DNA of 64,000 nucleotides, from the NCBI GenBank assembly GCA_964534325.1, contig CAZHOR010000011.1, positions 1 to 64,000 of the forward strand. Direction: 5' to 3'. This DNA comes from JdFR-22 sp964534325 (GTDB lineage: Archaea; Halobacteriota; Archaeoglobi; Archaeoglobales; Archaeoglobaceae). Below, in pieces: positions 23,842 through 33,693 of the stretch; positions within the stretch are counted from its first letter, which is position 1, and each line of letters starts with the position of its first letter. Under the pieces are notes generated by a model. That model was not told the DNA's origin and searched no databases. It saw only the letters and a program-made list of their open reading frames with translations. A program made the translations under genes and the position numbers.

Positions 23842-26451
23842 ATGAGGCTGCTAATTGAGGAGTTTATACCTGTTGAAGAGATTAGTGAGGAAGCTAAGAA
23901 GGAGAAACTTGGGACAGCTAAACCACCTACTTTTGAACTACATTATTGGTGGGCAAGAAAGCCACTAATAACCGCAAGGGCCGCTTTATTAGGAGCTTTG
24001 CTCTCTAAAGAGAACATCCCTCAAAAATTTCAGAATAGTGACTTGAAAACCAGTTTGATTAATATTCTTGCTCTCCCGAAGGATATTAGCAAAGGCCCAA
24101 GAGCACACAAAGAGAGTATCCCGGAGGAATTTTTAAGGGATGCAATAATTAAAACATGGGGTGAAATGCCCACAATTTTGGATCCCTTTGCAGGTGGAGG
24201 CTCAATACCATTTGAAGCTCTAAGACATGGATGCAATGTAGTCGCTGTTGATTATAATCCTGTGGCATATCTTATTCTCAAGGCAACGCTTGAATATCCT
24301 AAAAAATATGGGATGCAGCTTTACTACGATGTTGAAAAATATTTGAACCAAATATTCGATGAACTAAAAAAAGAACTGGGTGGTTTGTATCCGAAACATA
24401 ATGGCAAAGATGTTGCGGCTTATTTGTTTGCATGGTTAGCTAAATGTCCTCAATGTGGGTTCGAGACTCCTCTTGTTGGTTCATGGCAGCTTGCTAAAAC
24501 AAAAAGAGGAAAAAAACTTTATCTAAATTACGAAATCATCCATAATGAACTTGAATTTGAAGTTAGAGAAGGATTTGCTTCTGGTGGCAACGTCTCAAGA
24601 GGAAAGGGAGTTTGTTTAAAATGCGGAGGCGAAATACCGAACAAAAATGTTGTTGAGGAAATAAAAAAATATGAGAAAGAGAAAGAATTGGCAGTTGTCC
24701 TTCTTTCCGGCAATGGAAAGGGTAAAGGATATGATGTACCATCAGAAAATGATTTAGCGGCATTTAATGAGGCTAAAAATAGACTTAAAAAAGACTGGTT
24801 TAATTTTTATAAAAAAGGTTTGATTCCCGACAATGAGCTGCCAGATGATAATCGTGGGTCTATTTGGGCTAAAGCGTATCTTCCAAAGTGGTACCAGTTA
24901 TTCAACCCAAGACAACTTCTATTGATCATCAATTATGCTGAAAAGGCTAAGGAAATAGTTAATACAATAGCGGAGGACGATAGGGAATACGCAAAAGCTG
25001 TTGGTGTCTATCTTGATTCTGTACTATCAAAGCACATTGATTATAACTGTAGAGCAGCATCATGGCATTCATCTTATGAAGTAATCTCATCTATGTTTAG
25101 GCAAAGAGGCATATCTATGATGTGGAATCATACGGAAGTAAATCCGTTTGTTAAATCTTCTGGAACACTGATTAGCAATATTAACGGTGTCTTAAATTCT
25201 TTGAAGTACTCCATCGAAAAACTTTCGTCTACACAAGGTTATATCCAAATATTAAATGAACCAACTGCTTCTTGGAAAACAAATGATAAATTCAAAATTA
25301 TAGTCACTGATCCACCATACTACGATGATATCCCATATGGAGAAGTAAGTGAGGTTTTCTACGTCTGGCATAAACGAATTTTAGGCCATTTATTTGAAAA
25401 AGAATCTAAGTTTTTCTCAAGTGATAAGGTTGAGACTAAAGAAGAGCTTGATGTTGGTGGCAACAGGGATAACGAGTTTTTTAACCAACAGTTCTTAAGG
25501 AACATGCAAAATCTGCATAAAATTCTCGATGACGACGGAATACTTGTTCTTTTCTTTGCTCATAAAAACCCTGAAGCCTGGTATTTTGTTTTAGAGTCTT
25601 TAAGACAATCTGGATTTAGGATAACCTCCACATTTCCTATTCATACAGAAAGCACTGAAAGCTCAGCTACCAGAGGTAAGAAATCAGTTTATCATAGCCT
25701 TATTATTTCTGCAAGAAAGAGAACAGAAGAGAAAGTAGGTTTCTTGGAAGAGATGATGCCGGAGATCGAGACTAAGATCCATGAAAGAGCTGAGATGTTG
25801 GAGAATTATGGTTTGAAGGGTTCGGATTTACTTGTTGCTGCTATGGGTGTTGCTTTAGAAGTTCTAACTGGGTATTCTGAAACTAAAAGCTATTCTGGGA
25901 ATATTACTGCCAGAAGTGCCATAAAGATTGCTCAGACTATAATGGCTAAGCATGAAACGAGAAAAATGATTGGCGAAGAAGCAGACCCTGTTACCACTTT
26001 CTACGTTTATTCAAGGATCCACGATATGGATTCAATGGATTATAGTACCGCAAATCAATTCATTAAGAGTCTTGGATTGGATGAGGAGAGCTTGGAGAAG
26101 GATAAATTGATCAATATTGAAAAGAAAAAGAGTAAGAGATCAGTTAAACTCCAGGATTACTATAGAGGGGATTCTAATCTTGAAGTTGCTGGTTATGATG
26201 CGATTAAGGGTAATTCCCTTATCGATTACGTTCATAAAGCTTTGAGGGCTTACGATATTGAGGGTATGAGGAGATTTGATAAGGTGGCGAGTGAATCTCC
26301 CTTCTCAAGAAAAGCTTTTCAGGGAGTGCTTCAGGCTCTGGCAAAGATACGGCAGGATCCTGACAGACAAAACGATAGAGAAGCTAAAAAAGCTGAGGAA
26401 ATACTTAAGCACATCAAGAGCATAGGTCTTGAGAGTTGGGGGGTTGAATGA
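23842..26451 (+). CDS. DUF1156 zinc-ribbon DNA methyltransferase (PglXI-like)
   Basis: An 869-residue methyltransferase of the COG1743 family. The DUF1156 domain opens it (IPVEEISEEAKKEK, then LHYWWARKPLITARA). SAM motif DPFAGGGSIPFEA is at 114-126. A zinc ribbon is formed by CPQC (about 195) and CLKC (about 260). The catalytic DPPYYDDIPYGEV is near residue 490. C-terminal helices follow. This family includes PglXI of type 3 BREX, which methylates the host DNA. Here the gene sits between the BrxC-like ATPase and a SNF2-type helicase, the order of that system. Confidence 0.9.
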   Translation: MRLLIEEFIPVEEISEEAKKEKLGTAKPPTFELHYWWARKPLITARAALLGALLSKENIPQKFQNSDLKTSLINILALPKDISKGPRAHKESIPEEFLRDAIIKTWGEMPTILDPFAGGGSIPFEALRHGCNVVAVDYNPVAYLILKATLEYPKKYGMQLYYDVEKYLNQIFDELKKELGGLYPKHNGKDVAAYLFAWLAKCPQCGFETPLVGSWQLAKTKRGKKLYLNYEIIHNELEFEVREGFASGGNVSRGKGVCLKCGGEIPNKNVVEEIKKYEKEKELAVVLLSGNGKGKGYDVPSENDLAAFNEAKNRLKKDWFNFYKKGLIPDNELPDDNRGSIWAKAYLPKWYQLFNPRQLLLIINYAEKAKEIVNTIAEDDREYAKAVGVYLDSVLSKHIDYNCRAASWHSSYEVISSMFRQRGISMMWNHTEVNPFVKSSGTLISNINGVLNSLKYSIEKLSSTQGYIQILNEPTASWKTNDKFKIIVTDPPYYDDIPYGEVSEVFYVWHKRILGHLFEKESKFFSSDKVETKEELDVGGNRDNEFFNQQFLRNMQNLHKILDDDGILVLFFAHKNPEAWYFVLESLRQSGFRITSTFPIHTESTESSATRGKKSVYHSLIISARKRTEEKVGFLEEMMPEIETKIHERAEMLENYGLKGSDLLVAAMGVALEVLTGYSETKSYSGNITARSAIKIAQTIMAKHETRKMIGEEADPVTTFYVYSRIHDMDSMDYSTANQFIKSLGLDEESLEKDKLINIEKKKSKRSVKLQDYYRGDSNLEVAGYDAIKGNSLIDYVHKALRAYDIEGMRRFDKVASESPFSRKAFQGVLQALAKIRQDPDRQNDREAKKAEEILKHIKSIGLESWGVE

Positions 26452-26504
26452 TTCTCATCCAAAATAATTATTTAGATAATTGAAAATTATTGTTGAGGTG
26501 AATT

Positions 26505-29500
26505 ATGACTTATCCACTCTTTAGGGTAGCATGCGATTCTTACTATCTCTACACCAAATATTATTATGATCCGGTGAGTGTTCTTGCTGCCTCAAAAATT
26601 AATCTTCTTCCTTATCAGCTTGAGGATTTCCTGAATCTGCTGGATCTTGTTGAGAGCGGAAGGCCTGTAAGATCTCTGATTGCTTATGAGACTGGGTTGG
26701 GTAAAACCATAGTTGCTGGATTGTTCTTAAAGGAGATGGCTCTCAAAAACGAGGATAATCGTATTTTGATTCTGACTCCGCCTAATGTCCAGTACCAGTG
26801 GCAGGATGAGCTTAAGGATAAATTTGGATTTGACATTCCGCTCCTTAAAGATGTCCTTGATGGAGGAGGGGACCCATTGAAACAGAAATGGTTGATAGCC
26901 TCAATGGATACCCTGAAGGGAGAGAAATGGTTCTCCAGAATGAGAAATGAAGATTACAAGAGGGAGATAGTTATTGTTGATGAGCTGCACAGAGCAACTC
27001 CTGAGAACAGGAGAGCGCAGTTAATCAAGTTTTTGAGTGACGGCAGGACTGATCACATGTTGGCTTTAACCGCTACACCCCACGATGGAAAAGAAGAGCA
27101 TTTCATCTACAGGTTGGGCTTGATTAACAGCAATGTTGATGATGATAACTGGGAAGATTTTGTAGAGAATTATGCTTTCAGAAGAAGGAAAAAAGAAGTC
27201 ATTGACCTTGAAGGTGAGCGAGTCTTTCCCCAGCAGGTTTTGACTGAGACTTTTGAGATTGAGCCTGACGAGGAAGAGAAGGATTTTTACTGGGAAGTTG
27301 AGAATTACATTAGATCCTATTATAAGATGGCTGAGGAGCAAAATAATAAGGCTATAGGGCTTGTGGCCACAACTGTGGGTAGAACTGTTTCTTCAAGTAT
27401 TGATGCTGGCGTTACTGCTTTGGAGAGAAGACTAAATAGATTGATTTACGGTATTACGGAAGATATTGATACTGGGGACCTAATGGATGAGATGAATCGG
27501 GCTGAAGAAGAAGCAGATGATGAGAAATTAGAAGAGCTTAGGAATAAGTTGATTGAGTATATTCCATCTGCTAAAAGGGATTTTGTTGAGAAGGAGAAGC
27601 AGAAATTACAGGAATTGATATCCATTGGGCATAATTTACAGCAAAGAGAGGAGAAAGACCATAAAACGAAAAAACTAATCAGTATCTTAGAAGACGTAAT
27701 TAAGAGAGGAGACAAGGCTATTATCTATACTCAGTTTCTTGCTACTTTATCGCATCTCCAAGAGGCTTTAGAAGAAATCTATGACCCAAAAGATATTGCT
27801 ATAGTTCATGGTGGACTGAGTCATGAACAAAAGAAGTCCGAGGTGTCCAGACTCTGGAATGAAGCAAAGGTAATGATAGCAACCGATGCAGCTGGTGAGA
27901 GCCTTAACTTACAGGCTGCAAACGTAGTGATTCACTATGAGATCCCATGGAACCCTGTAGTTTACATTCAGCGAGTGGGTAGAGTTTATCGCTATGGTCA
28001 GGAGAAGAACGTATTCATCTATGGAATGCTACCTGTTTTTAAGGTGGAGAAAAGAGTATTGGAAGTTGTTGTCGATAAGATAAAAGCGATCGAGAGAGAC
28101 TTTGATATTGGGAGTGTTGAGGTCATTGGAAATATTATTTCAGAGAAAGATGTGGAAGACACCATAAGAAGAGAATATGCAAAAGAAGAAGAATCTGCCG
28201 AAGAGATTGAGAACAAGTTTGAAAAAGGAAAAGGATTACTTGACAGAATAAAATTAGCCCTACAAAAGGCTGAAGCGGCCAAGAAGCATGTAAGGGCAGA
28301 GAAATTGTTTGAAGATAAAGGTATTCTGGAGATAGTTACAGAAGAAGACCTGAGAAAGTATCTTTATTACCTCAGAGAATCAGGATTCGGAATGGGTAAT
28401 TTTTCCGATGAGTTCACTTACTTCGAGGTTAAGGATGAAGAGATAGACCCTCAAAAAATTCTTGTTGAGCAAAAGCCAACCAAGCCAGAATTACTTGATC
28501 TTAGAGATAAAAATACTCTAAATGAGAAAGAACTTAAGTTAGATAATCCTGTTATCCAGCGATCGCTGTATTTAGGGATGTGCAATAGAGGAAAGGGCTT
28601 ATTTGTAGGAGAAGAAGATGGAAAGGGAGAAGTTAGGATTTTAAAGTTATTTGACTATGACGGTGAACCAATTTATGAGACATTGGTAGTAATTTTTAAT
28701 GGAAAATATAGGCCATATAGCTATGTCAGATCTCTTGAACCCTTGATACTTCCTGAAAATGTTAATAAGAAAATATTTGATAAATTGGATTATCAGGTGG
28801 CCGAAATCTCTGATAGAGAGTTTGTAGACCAGATTAAACAAGAACAAAAGCTTTATCTCAGAGAGAAAGTAGGTAGAGTTCTAAAAAAACTGAGGATGGA
28901 TGAAGAATACTACAAGAGGTTTTCTGATGAATGGGCAAAGATGAAAATCCAGCAAATACAGGAAGAGAAAAAAGATGTGTATAGGAAGCCCTATAAGATA
29001 TATGAGGATTATTCAGAAGCTATAGCTAGTTTCTGGGTCATTAAACCTGAAAATTTGAGTGATCTCGCTTACGAGGTTGGTGAGCAAATCGATGACTCTG
29101 ACATGGGGAACTTATTGGGGAAAGTTGAAGAATTTGATCCCCAATTATGGAAAAAGAAAAAGGAAGTTGAGCTTGCAGGAATGGATATTGTTGAAGAATG
29201 CGAGAAGAAAAAAGGAAGAAAGCCAATAGATGTTTCTGCAGATGGACAAGGTTATGATATAGAGAGTAAGGATTTAAATTCAGGTAAGAAGAGAAGAATT
29301 GAAGTAAAATCCTTCAAAAAGGAGCCCTATAAAGTTACTCTGTCAGAAAACGAATACAAAGCAGCTAATTTTTATAAAAACTCATTCTGGCTTTATGTGG
29401 TAGAGAGGGCCTTAGATGAAAATGCAGATTGCTCACATATCGAGAAAATTAGTGATCCAGCCAATAAGCTGAATTTTGATATTGAATGGAGACCATATTA

Positions 29501-29522
29501 CGTTTGGAGAGTAAATGAGTAG
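26505..29522 (+). CDS. SNF2-family helicase with C-terminal DUF3883
   Basis: A 1005-residue superfamily 2 ATPase. Motifs: YETGLGKT (about 59-66), DELH (about 159), LALTATPHDGK, and the C-terminal helicase motif QRVGRVYRYGQ (about 487). Residues about 905-985 form a DUF3883 domain (GYDIESKDLNSGKKRRIEVK ... YVVERAL), a PD-(D/E)XK-like fold common in restriction helicases. In position and type it equals BrxHII of type 3 BREX or DrmD of DISARM. GAGGTGA before the ATG is a clear ribosome-binding site. It probably translocates on DNA during discrimination or restriction. Confidence 0.9.
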   Translation: MTYPLFRVACDSYYLYTKYYYDPVSVLAASKINLLPYQLEDFLNLLDLVESGRPVRSLIAYETGLGKTIVAGLFLKEMALKNEDNRILILTPPNVQYQWQDELKDKFGFDIPLLKDVLDGGGDPLKQKWLIASMDTLKGEKWFSRMRNEDYKREIVIVDELHRATPENRRAQLIKFLSDGRTDHMLALTATPHDGKEEHFIYRLGLINSNVDDDNWEDFVENYAFRRRKKEVIDLEGERVFPQQVLTETFEIEPDEEEKDFYWEVENYIRSYYKMAEEQNNKAIGLVATTVGRTVSSSIDAGVTALERRLNRLIYGITEDIDTGDLMDEMNRAEEEADDEKLEELRNKLIEYIPSAKRDFVEKEKQKLQELISIGHNLQQREEKDHKTKKLISILEDVIKRGDKAIIYTQFLATLSHLQEALEEIYDPKDIAIVHGGLSHEQKKSEVSRLWNEAKVMIATDAAGESLNLQAANVVIHYEIPWNPVVYIQRVGRVYRYGQEKNVFIYGMLPVFKVEKRVLEVVVDKIKAIERDFDIGSVEVIGNIISEKDVEDTIRREYAKEEESAEEIENKFEKGKGLLDRIKLALQKAEAAKKHVRAEKLFEDKGILEIVTEEDLRKYLYYLRESGFGMGNFSDEFTYFEVKDEEIDPQKILVEQKPTKPELLDLRDKNTLNEKELKLDNPVIQRSLYLGMCNRGKGLFVGEEDGKGEVRILKLFDYDGEPIYETLVVIFNGKYRPYSYVRSLEPLILPENVNKKIFDKLDYQVAEISDREFVDQIKQEQKLYLREKVGRVLKKLRMDEEYYKRFSDEWAKMKIQQIQEEKKDVYRKPYKIYEDYSEAIASFWVIKPENLSDLAYEVGEQIDDSDMGNLLGKVEEFDPQLWKKKKEVELAGMDIVEECEKKKGRKPIDVSADGQGYDIESKDLNSGKKRRIEVKSFKKEPYKVTLSENEYKAANFYKNSFWLYVVERALDENADCSHIEKISDPANKLNFDIEWRPYYVWRVNE

Positions 29523-29657
29523 TACTCATAACTAAATAAGCCGTTTTAATACCTAAACAGATCAAATTATCTCCATAAGAAAAAATACTAATACTAAACT
29601 AATAATTATGAATAAAAACGAAAAGCTTATCTAATTAATTTCTTATTGAAGATTAAC

Positions 29658-31799
29658 ATGAATATCAATGAATTACTGCTTGGAATCCAAAATAAAGACA
29701 TTGTTTTACCTGAATTTCAGAGAGAGTATGTTTGGGAACTAAATCAATCTAAACAGTTAATGGTTTCTCTTTTCAAAAATTATCCTATTGGTGCTTTTTT
29801 ATTTTGGAGTACAGACAATCCTCCGGAAATCAAGAACGTTGCGCTCAGTAATAAAAATTTAGGGACGCTTACTGTAATTCTTGATGGCCAACAAAGATTA
29901 ACTACCCTTTACCTCCTTATTAAGAATAAGATACCTCCTTATTACAAAGAAAGAGATATTGTTAATGACCCTCGAAATCTATTTTTCAATTTGCAGACAG
30001 GTGAATTTCAATATTACAAACCCTCTGTAATGAAAGAAAATCCAGTGTGGGTTAAAGTTGTAGATTGTTTTTCTTCAGAGAAGAAGCCACAGGTATTCTT
30101 AATAGCAAAACAAATCTTAAAAGATGAAAGTGAAGCTTTTGAATTAGCAGATACACTGAATACTAATTTAAATCAACTCAGAAATATTCTTGAAAAAAAT
30201 ATACCTGTACAGTACGTTCCTGCTACCGCTGGAATTGATGAAGCTATTGACATTTTTGATAAAGTTAATAGCTTAGGAACAAAACTGAGTGATGCTGAAT
30301 TAGCTTTAACACACATCACCGGAAAATGGCCAGAGGCTAGAAGGATCTTAAAGAAGAAAATTGGAGAACTAGAAAAAAGAGGTTTCTTTCCAAAGAATAA
30401 AGGGATTGAGCACCTAGATTTCATGGTTCGTTGCTTGGTTGGAGTGGTAAAAGGAAGAGCATTATTTGAGACTATTCATAGGACACCTAAAGATGAAGTA
30501 GTCGAGGGTTGGGAGAAACTGAATAGAATACTAGACTATTTGACAACAATTCTACCAAGTAGTGCTTACATTCATTCAACCGAAGATGTCAATACAACTA
30601 ATGTCTTTGTACCCTTAATTGTCTACCTTTCTAGGCATGAAAATGTATTTCCAAATAATTCTTCTCTTAAAAGTGCTATAAGGTGGCTTTATCTCGCCCA
30701 TCTTTGGGGTAGATATACAGGACAAACCGATCAAAGGCTTGATCATGATATAAACATAATAGTTAGAAATAACAATCCTTGGCCTGAGCTTGTGAATACC
30801 CTTATTGACCAAAGAGGCAGAATTAAAATCGAGGAAAGTGACGTCGAAGGACGCTCGATTCAACACCCTATTTATAAGATGCTGTACATAGTTATAAAGT
30901 CGAAAGGAGCTATTGATTGGTTTAATGGTTCCCCGTTAGACGTTACATATGGAAACCACTACTCAATTCAAAGCCATCACATATTTCCTTCCTCTTTGTT
31001 ATGGAAATCTGACAAGTATGATACAAATAATCAAATTCATAGGAAAATCATAAATGAGATAGCAAATAGGGCTTTTTTAACTGCAGACACAAATATCAGA
31101 TCTATTAGAAACAAACCACCAGAAGAGTACTTCCCAGAGATAATTGAGAAATATGGAGAAGAAGCGCTCAAGAAACAACTTGTTCCGTTAGATAAAAACT
31201 TGCTCAATATCGAAAATTACGAGGAATTCTTAAAAAAGAGAAGGAAAATTATTGCTGGAGAGATTAACAATTTTATTGAACAATTCGTGGCTGAAGATAA
31301 AGAAGAAGTAACAGAATTAACTGTAAATGATTATATCCAATCGGGTGAGTCTTCTGTTCTAGAATTTAAATCGAGCTTGAGATGGGACATGATTCAAAAC
31401 AACGTAAACAAGAGTTTGCAAAAAGCAGTTATAAAAACAATTGCAGGATTCTTGAATAGCGAAGGGGGTACATTACTCATTGGAGTCTCTGATGACGGGG
31501 AAATACTTGGAATAGAGAATGATTTAAGTTCACTCAAGAAAAAAAGTTTGGATGGTTTTCAACAAACACTTATAAATCTAATCACTGAATATATAGGAGC
31601 TGAATTTTCTGATCTTATCAAAATCGACTTTGAAAAATTAGAAGACAAGAATGTATGCATCGTTAAAGTAGAAAGTTCTCCTCAACCAGTCTTTATTAAA
31701 GAAAAAGATTATAAAGAATTTTACATTAGAATAGGAAACACTACACGGCTTTTGGACAGTGAAGGAACCTATAGTTACATTCAGAGCCATTGGGAATAA
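29658..31799 (+). CDS. DUF262-HNH-AlbA_2 fusion (GmrSD/Schlafen-like)
   Basis: A 713-residue fusion. The N-terminal DUF262 domain (GmrS-like, ParB fold) has VLPEFQREYVWE and LDGQQRLTTLYLL (about 73-85). The middle ends with an HNH nuclease of the DUF1524/GmrD type: SHHIFPSSLLW (about 439-449), then TNIRSIRNKPPEEYFP. The C terminus is an AlbA_2/Schlafen-type domain (VLEFKSSLRWDM ... GFLNSEGGTLLIGVSDDGEI, about 563-620). GmrSD enzymes cut modified DNA using NTP. The added AlbA_2 domain could bind nucleic acid or cleave tRNA. I use the ATG at 29658, which is leaderless from the TATA near 29630. Confidence 0.82.
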   Translation: MNINELLLGIQNKDIVLPEFQREYVWELNQSKQLMVSLFKNYPIGAFLFWSTDNPPEIKNVALSNKNLGTLTVILDGQQRLTTLYLLIKNKIPPYYKERDIVNDPRNLFFNLQTGEFQYYKPSVMKENPVWVKVVDCFSSEKKPQVFLIAKQILKDESEAFELADTLNTNLNQLRNILEKNIPVQYVPATAGIDEAIDIFDKVNSLGTKLSDAELALTHITGKWPEARRILKKKIGELEKRGFFPKNKGIEHLDFMVRCLVGVVKGRALFETIHRTPKDEVVEGWEKLNRILDYLTTILPSSAYIHSTEDVNTTNVFVPLIVYLSRHENVFPNNSSLKSAIRWLYLAHLWGRYTGQTDQRLDHDINIIVRNNNPWPELVNTLIDQRGRIKIEESDVEGRSIQHPIYKMLYIVIKSKGAIDWFNGSPLDVTYGNHYSIQSHHIFPSSLLWKSDKYDTNNQIHRKIINEIANRAFLTADTNIRSIRNKPPEEYFPEIIEKYGEEALKKQLVPLDKNLLNIENYEEFLKKRRKIIAGEINNFIEQFVAEDKEEVTELTVNDYIQSGESSVLEFKSSLRWDMIQNNVNKSLQKAVIKTIAGFLNSEGGTLLIGVSDDGEILGIENDLSSLKKKSLDGFQQTLINLITEYIGAEFSDLIKIDFEKLEDKNVCIVKVESSPQPVFIKEKDYKEFYIRIGNTTRLLDSEGTYSYIQSHWE

Positions 31800-31879
31800 T
31801 ATTTAGGATTAAATTCCATAATAGAATAAGTTACTAATCACATATCTCAAAAAGAGTTATAAAAAAGTTAAACGACTGA

Positions 31880-32270
31880 ATTCAAACGCCCCCTGAACTC
31901 CAACAAAACAAAATCGGTTCTATTGGCTCTTTCGTGATGATAATTCCTGTTACCATAACCAGCATAAACCGTCCTCATCCCCAACCTCCTACCAGCCTCA
32001 ATATCCCTATTCAGGCTATCACCACCATCAAACTCTCCCCAGGTTCAACCCCCAACCTCTCCAAAGCCAACTTAATGGAATCAGTCTCAGGCTTCTTTTT
32101 GCCAGTCATATCAGCAGAAACCGCCACATCAAACAAATGGTCCAAAACAACCTTCTCTAACCGCTTCACAGCATGCCCATTAAAAGCATCCGTAACCACA
32201 GCCAACCTCAACCCCATTTCTTTCAGAACCATCAAACTCTCCCTCACTCCAGGATAAGACCAAATATTTT
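31880..32270 (-). pseudogene. HAD-family hydrolase remnant
   Basis: Minus strand. The frame opens near 32270 with WSYPGVRESLMVLKEMGLRL, keeps motif II (VVTDAFNG) and motif III (KKKPETDSI), then loses frame at about 32012-32016, where one G is missing before the motif IV GDSLNRDIEAG. The rest continues in the next frame to a stop near 31885. The N-terminal nucleophile motif (DxDxT) is absent. It is therefore doubly broken: truncated at the border of the 32282 gene and frameshifted. Confidence 0.7.
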
Positions 32271-32281
32271 AATTAGTTAAG

Positions 32282-33535
32282 CTATGGAACAATAGCACCC
32301 AATGCCCTCTTAACAGAACCAATCTGGTTCTCTAAAGACTCTTCAAGACTGTCAGCGACTTTTTCAATATCCTTTATCGCATTACTTGCAGTTGTACACT
32401 TCTTATTGATCTTAGCGAGTTCCTCAAGCATATCTTTCAGCTCATCCAACTCCTTAATTGCCTTATTTACGGCCTCAGTATCAACCTCGCCATTACTCTT
32501 TTGCCTTAGTCTTGCCCACTGGTATGCTATATGCAACATCTCCGGGTGTAGAGTATCGGCCTCACGGCTACCTAGCGTACAAACAAGAGTATTACCGTAT
32601 TCGTTGAACCAGCCAATGTCCTTCGGTAAAGCCTCAATATATTTGGATACAAAGACTCCATAATCCGCTCCTCTGTTATTCATTGCTTCCTTCATTTCAT
32701 CTCTTATTTTATTGAGAGAAACATTCTGCCAGTCTTTAACTTCAAAAACGATGCTGCTTCCGTTATCGGTCTCAACCACAAAATCTCCTTTCTTACATCT
32801 GGGGATCTTACCTACTTCATCAGTAGTTCTTGTAACTGGGCACCCAAATTCAGAGCATTCACCAAGGATTTCCTCGCAGGCATCTTCAAACTCATATCCT
32901 TTAAGTGTTGTAATATCTACTGCCTCTTTCCAGGCCTCCTCTTTGCCTACAATATCCCTTAACTGTTTGATCTCATCTAAAATCTCTTTTTTCAGTTTGG
33001 CTATTGGAGTACCATCTCCACCTGGATCGAGTAACTCTTCAAGCCTGCCACCTTTACCGAGATACTCATCAAGTCTCTTAGAGAACCTACCTAATGGACT
33101 GTCTTCATTATCTGGATTGAGCATCTTTTCCAGTGTTCCTCCGCTATCAAAGTATTCACCGAGTGACTTCACGAACTTGCCTAAAGGTGTATGTTCGGTT
33201 TCAGGGTCCAGTATATCCTCTATTCTACCGCCTTTGTCAAAATACTCCTTCACTCTAGCCATGAATACTCCTAAATGACTCGTTTCCACTTTAGGATCAA
33301 GGTGCTGCTCTAAATTCGACATCATATTATCCAATTTCTTTTCTACATAGTCCAAGTCAACGCCGACATTCATTCTCTTAAAACCAGCTGCACCTATCTT
33401 AACAATACCCAGAAAAGTTTCAGTCCTTAATTCCTCATCCTGCTCTTGAAGAACATCGAAAAGCTCCTGGTCAACTATCTCTCCTTCAACATGAACGGTT
33501 TTCCCATCTTCTTCAAGTTTTATTTCAAACGACAT
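32282..33535 (-). CDS. PD-(D/E)XK nuclease-like protein with exact 30-residue repeats
   Basis: A 417-residue protein. Residues about 75-180 contain four repeats with a period of exactly 30: L-(D/N)-P at 79, 109, 139 and 169, each followed by x-x-E-x-(S/T)-P-L-G-x-F-x-x-x-L-x-E-Y-F-D-x-G-G. The domain at about 213-330 has a restriction-type nuclease core: Asp251 in KGDFVVE and Glu265-x-Lys267 in VFEVKDW. The C-terminal 80 residues are coiled-coil-like. It is a single gene whose start has no clear partner. The repeats could form a rod or oligomer. A defence nuclease is the likely role, without proof. Confidence 0.6.
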   Translation of the reverse strand: MSFEIKLEEDGKTVHVEGEIVDQELFDVLQEQDEELRTETFLGIVKIGAAGFKRMNVGVDLDYVEKKLDNMMSNLEQHLDPKVETSHLGVFMARVKEYFDKGGRIEDILDPETEHTPLGKFVKSLGEYFDSGGTLEKMLNPDNEDSPLGRFSKRLDEYLGKGGRLEELLDPGGDGTPIAKLKKEILDEIKQLRDIVGKEEAWKEAVDITTLKGYEFEDACEEILGECSEFGCPVTRTTDEVGKIPRCKKGDFVVETDNGSSIVFEVKDWQNVSLNKIRDEMKEAMNNRGADYGVFVSKYIEALPKDIGWFNEYGNTLVCTLGSREADTLHPEMLHIAYQWARLRQKSNGEVDTEAVNKAIKELDELKDMLEELAKINKKCTTASNAIKDIEKVADSLEESLENQIGSVKRALGAIVP

Positions 33536-33667
33536 TCTGTCCGACCCCTATCGTTTAAATTGAGAAGAATAACATCGGACATTAGATTTACTATTAATTT
33601 AATGATGAGATTTTGTTAAATTTCTCTGCATTACCATCAAAAAAGCCATAAGTTAAGCAAATTTTAA

Positions 33668-33692
33668 ATATGTGTATTCTCATAACACATAT
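33668..33692. promoter_or_regulatory. Palindromic operator of tumE-tumA
   Basis: ATATGTGT and ACACATAT (8-base perfect arms, 9-base spacer) begin inside the TATA box TTTTAAAT (33662-33669) and end one base before the likely TTG start at 33694. This is the place for autorepression by the HTH antitoxin TumA. Confidence 0.55.
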
Positions 33693-33693
33693 A

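Noticed and set aside
20226..31799. Calling the defence block complete BREX or DISARM
   Set aside because: PglZ, BrxA and BrxF are missing for BREX, and DrmA, DrmB and DrmC are missing for DISARM. I therefore describe it as BREX type 3-like only.
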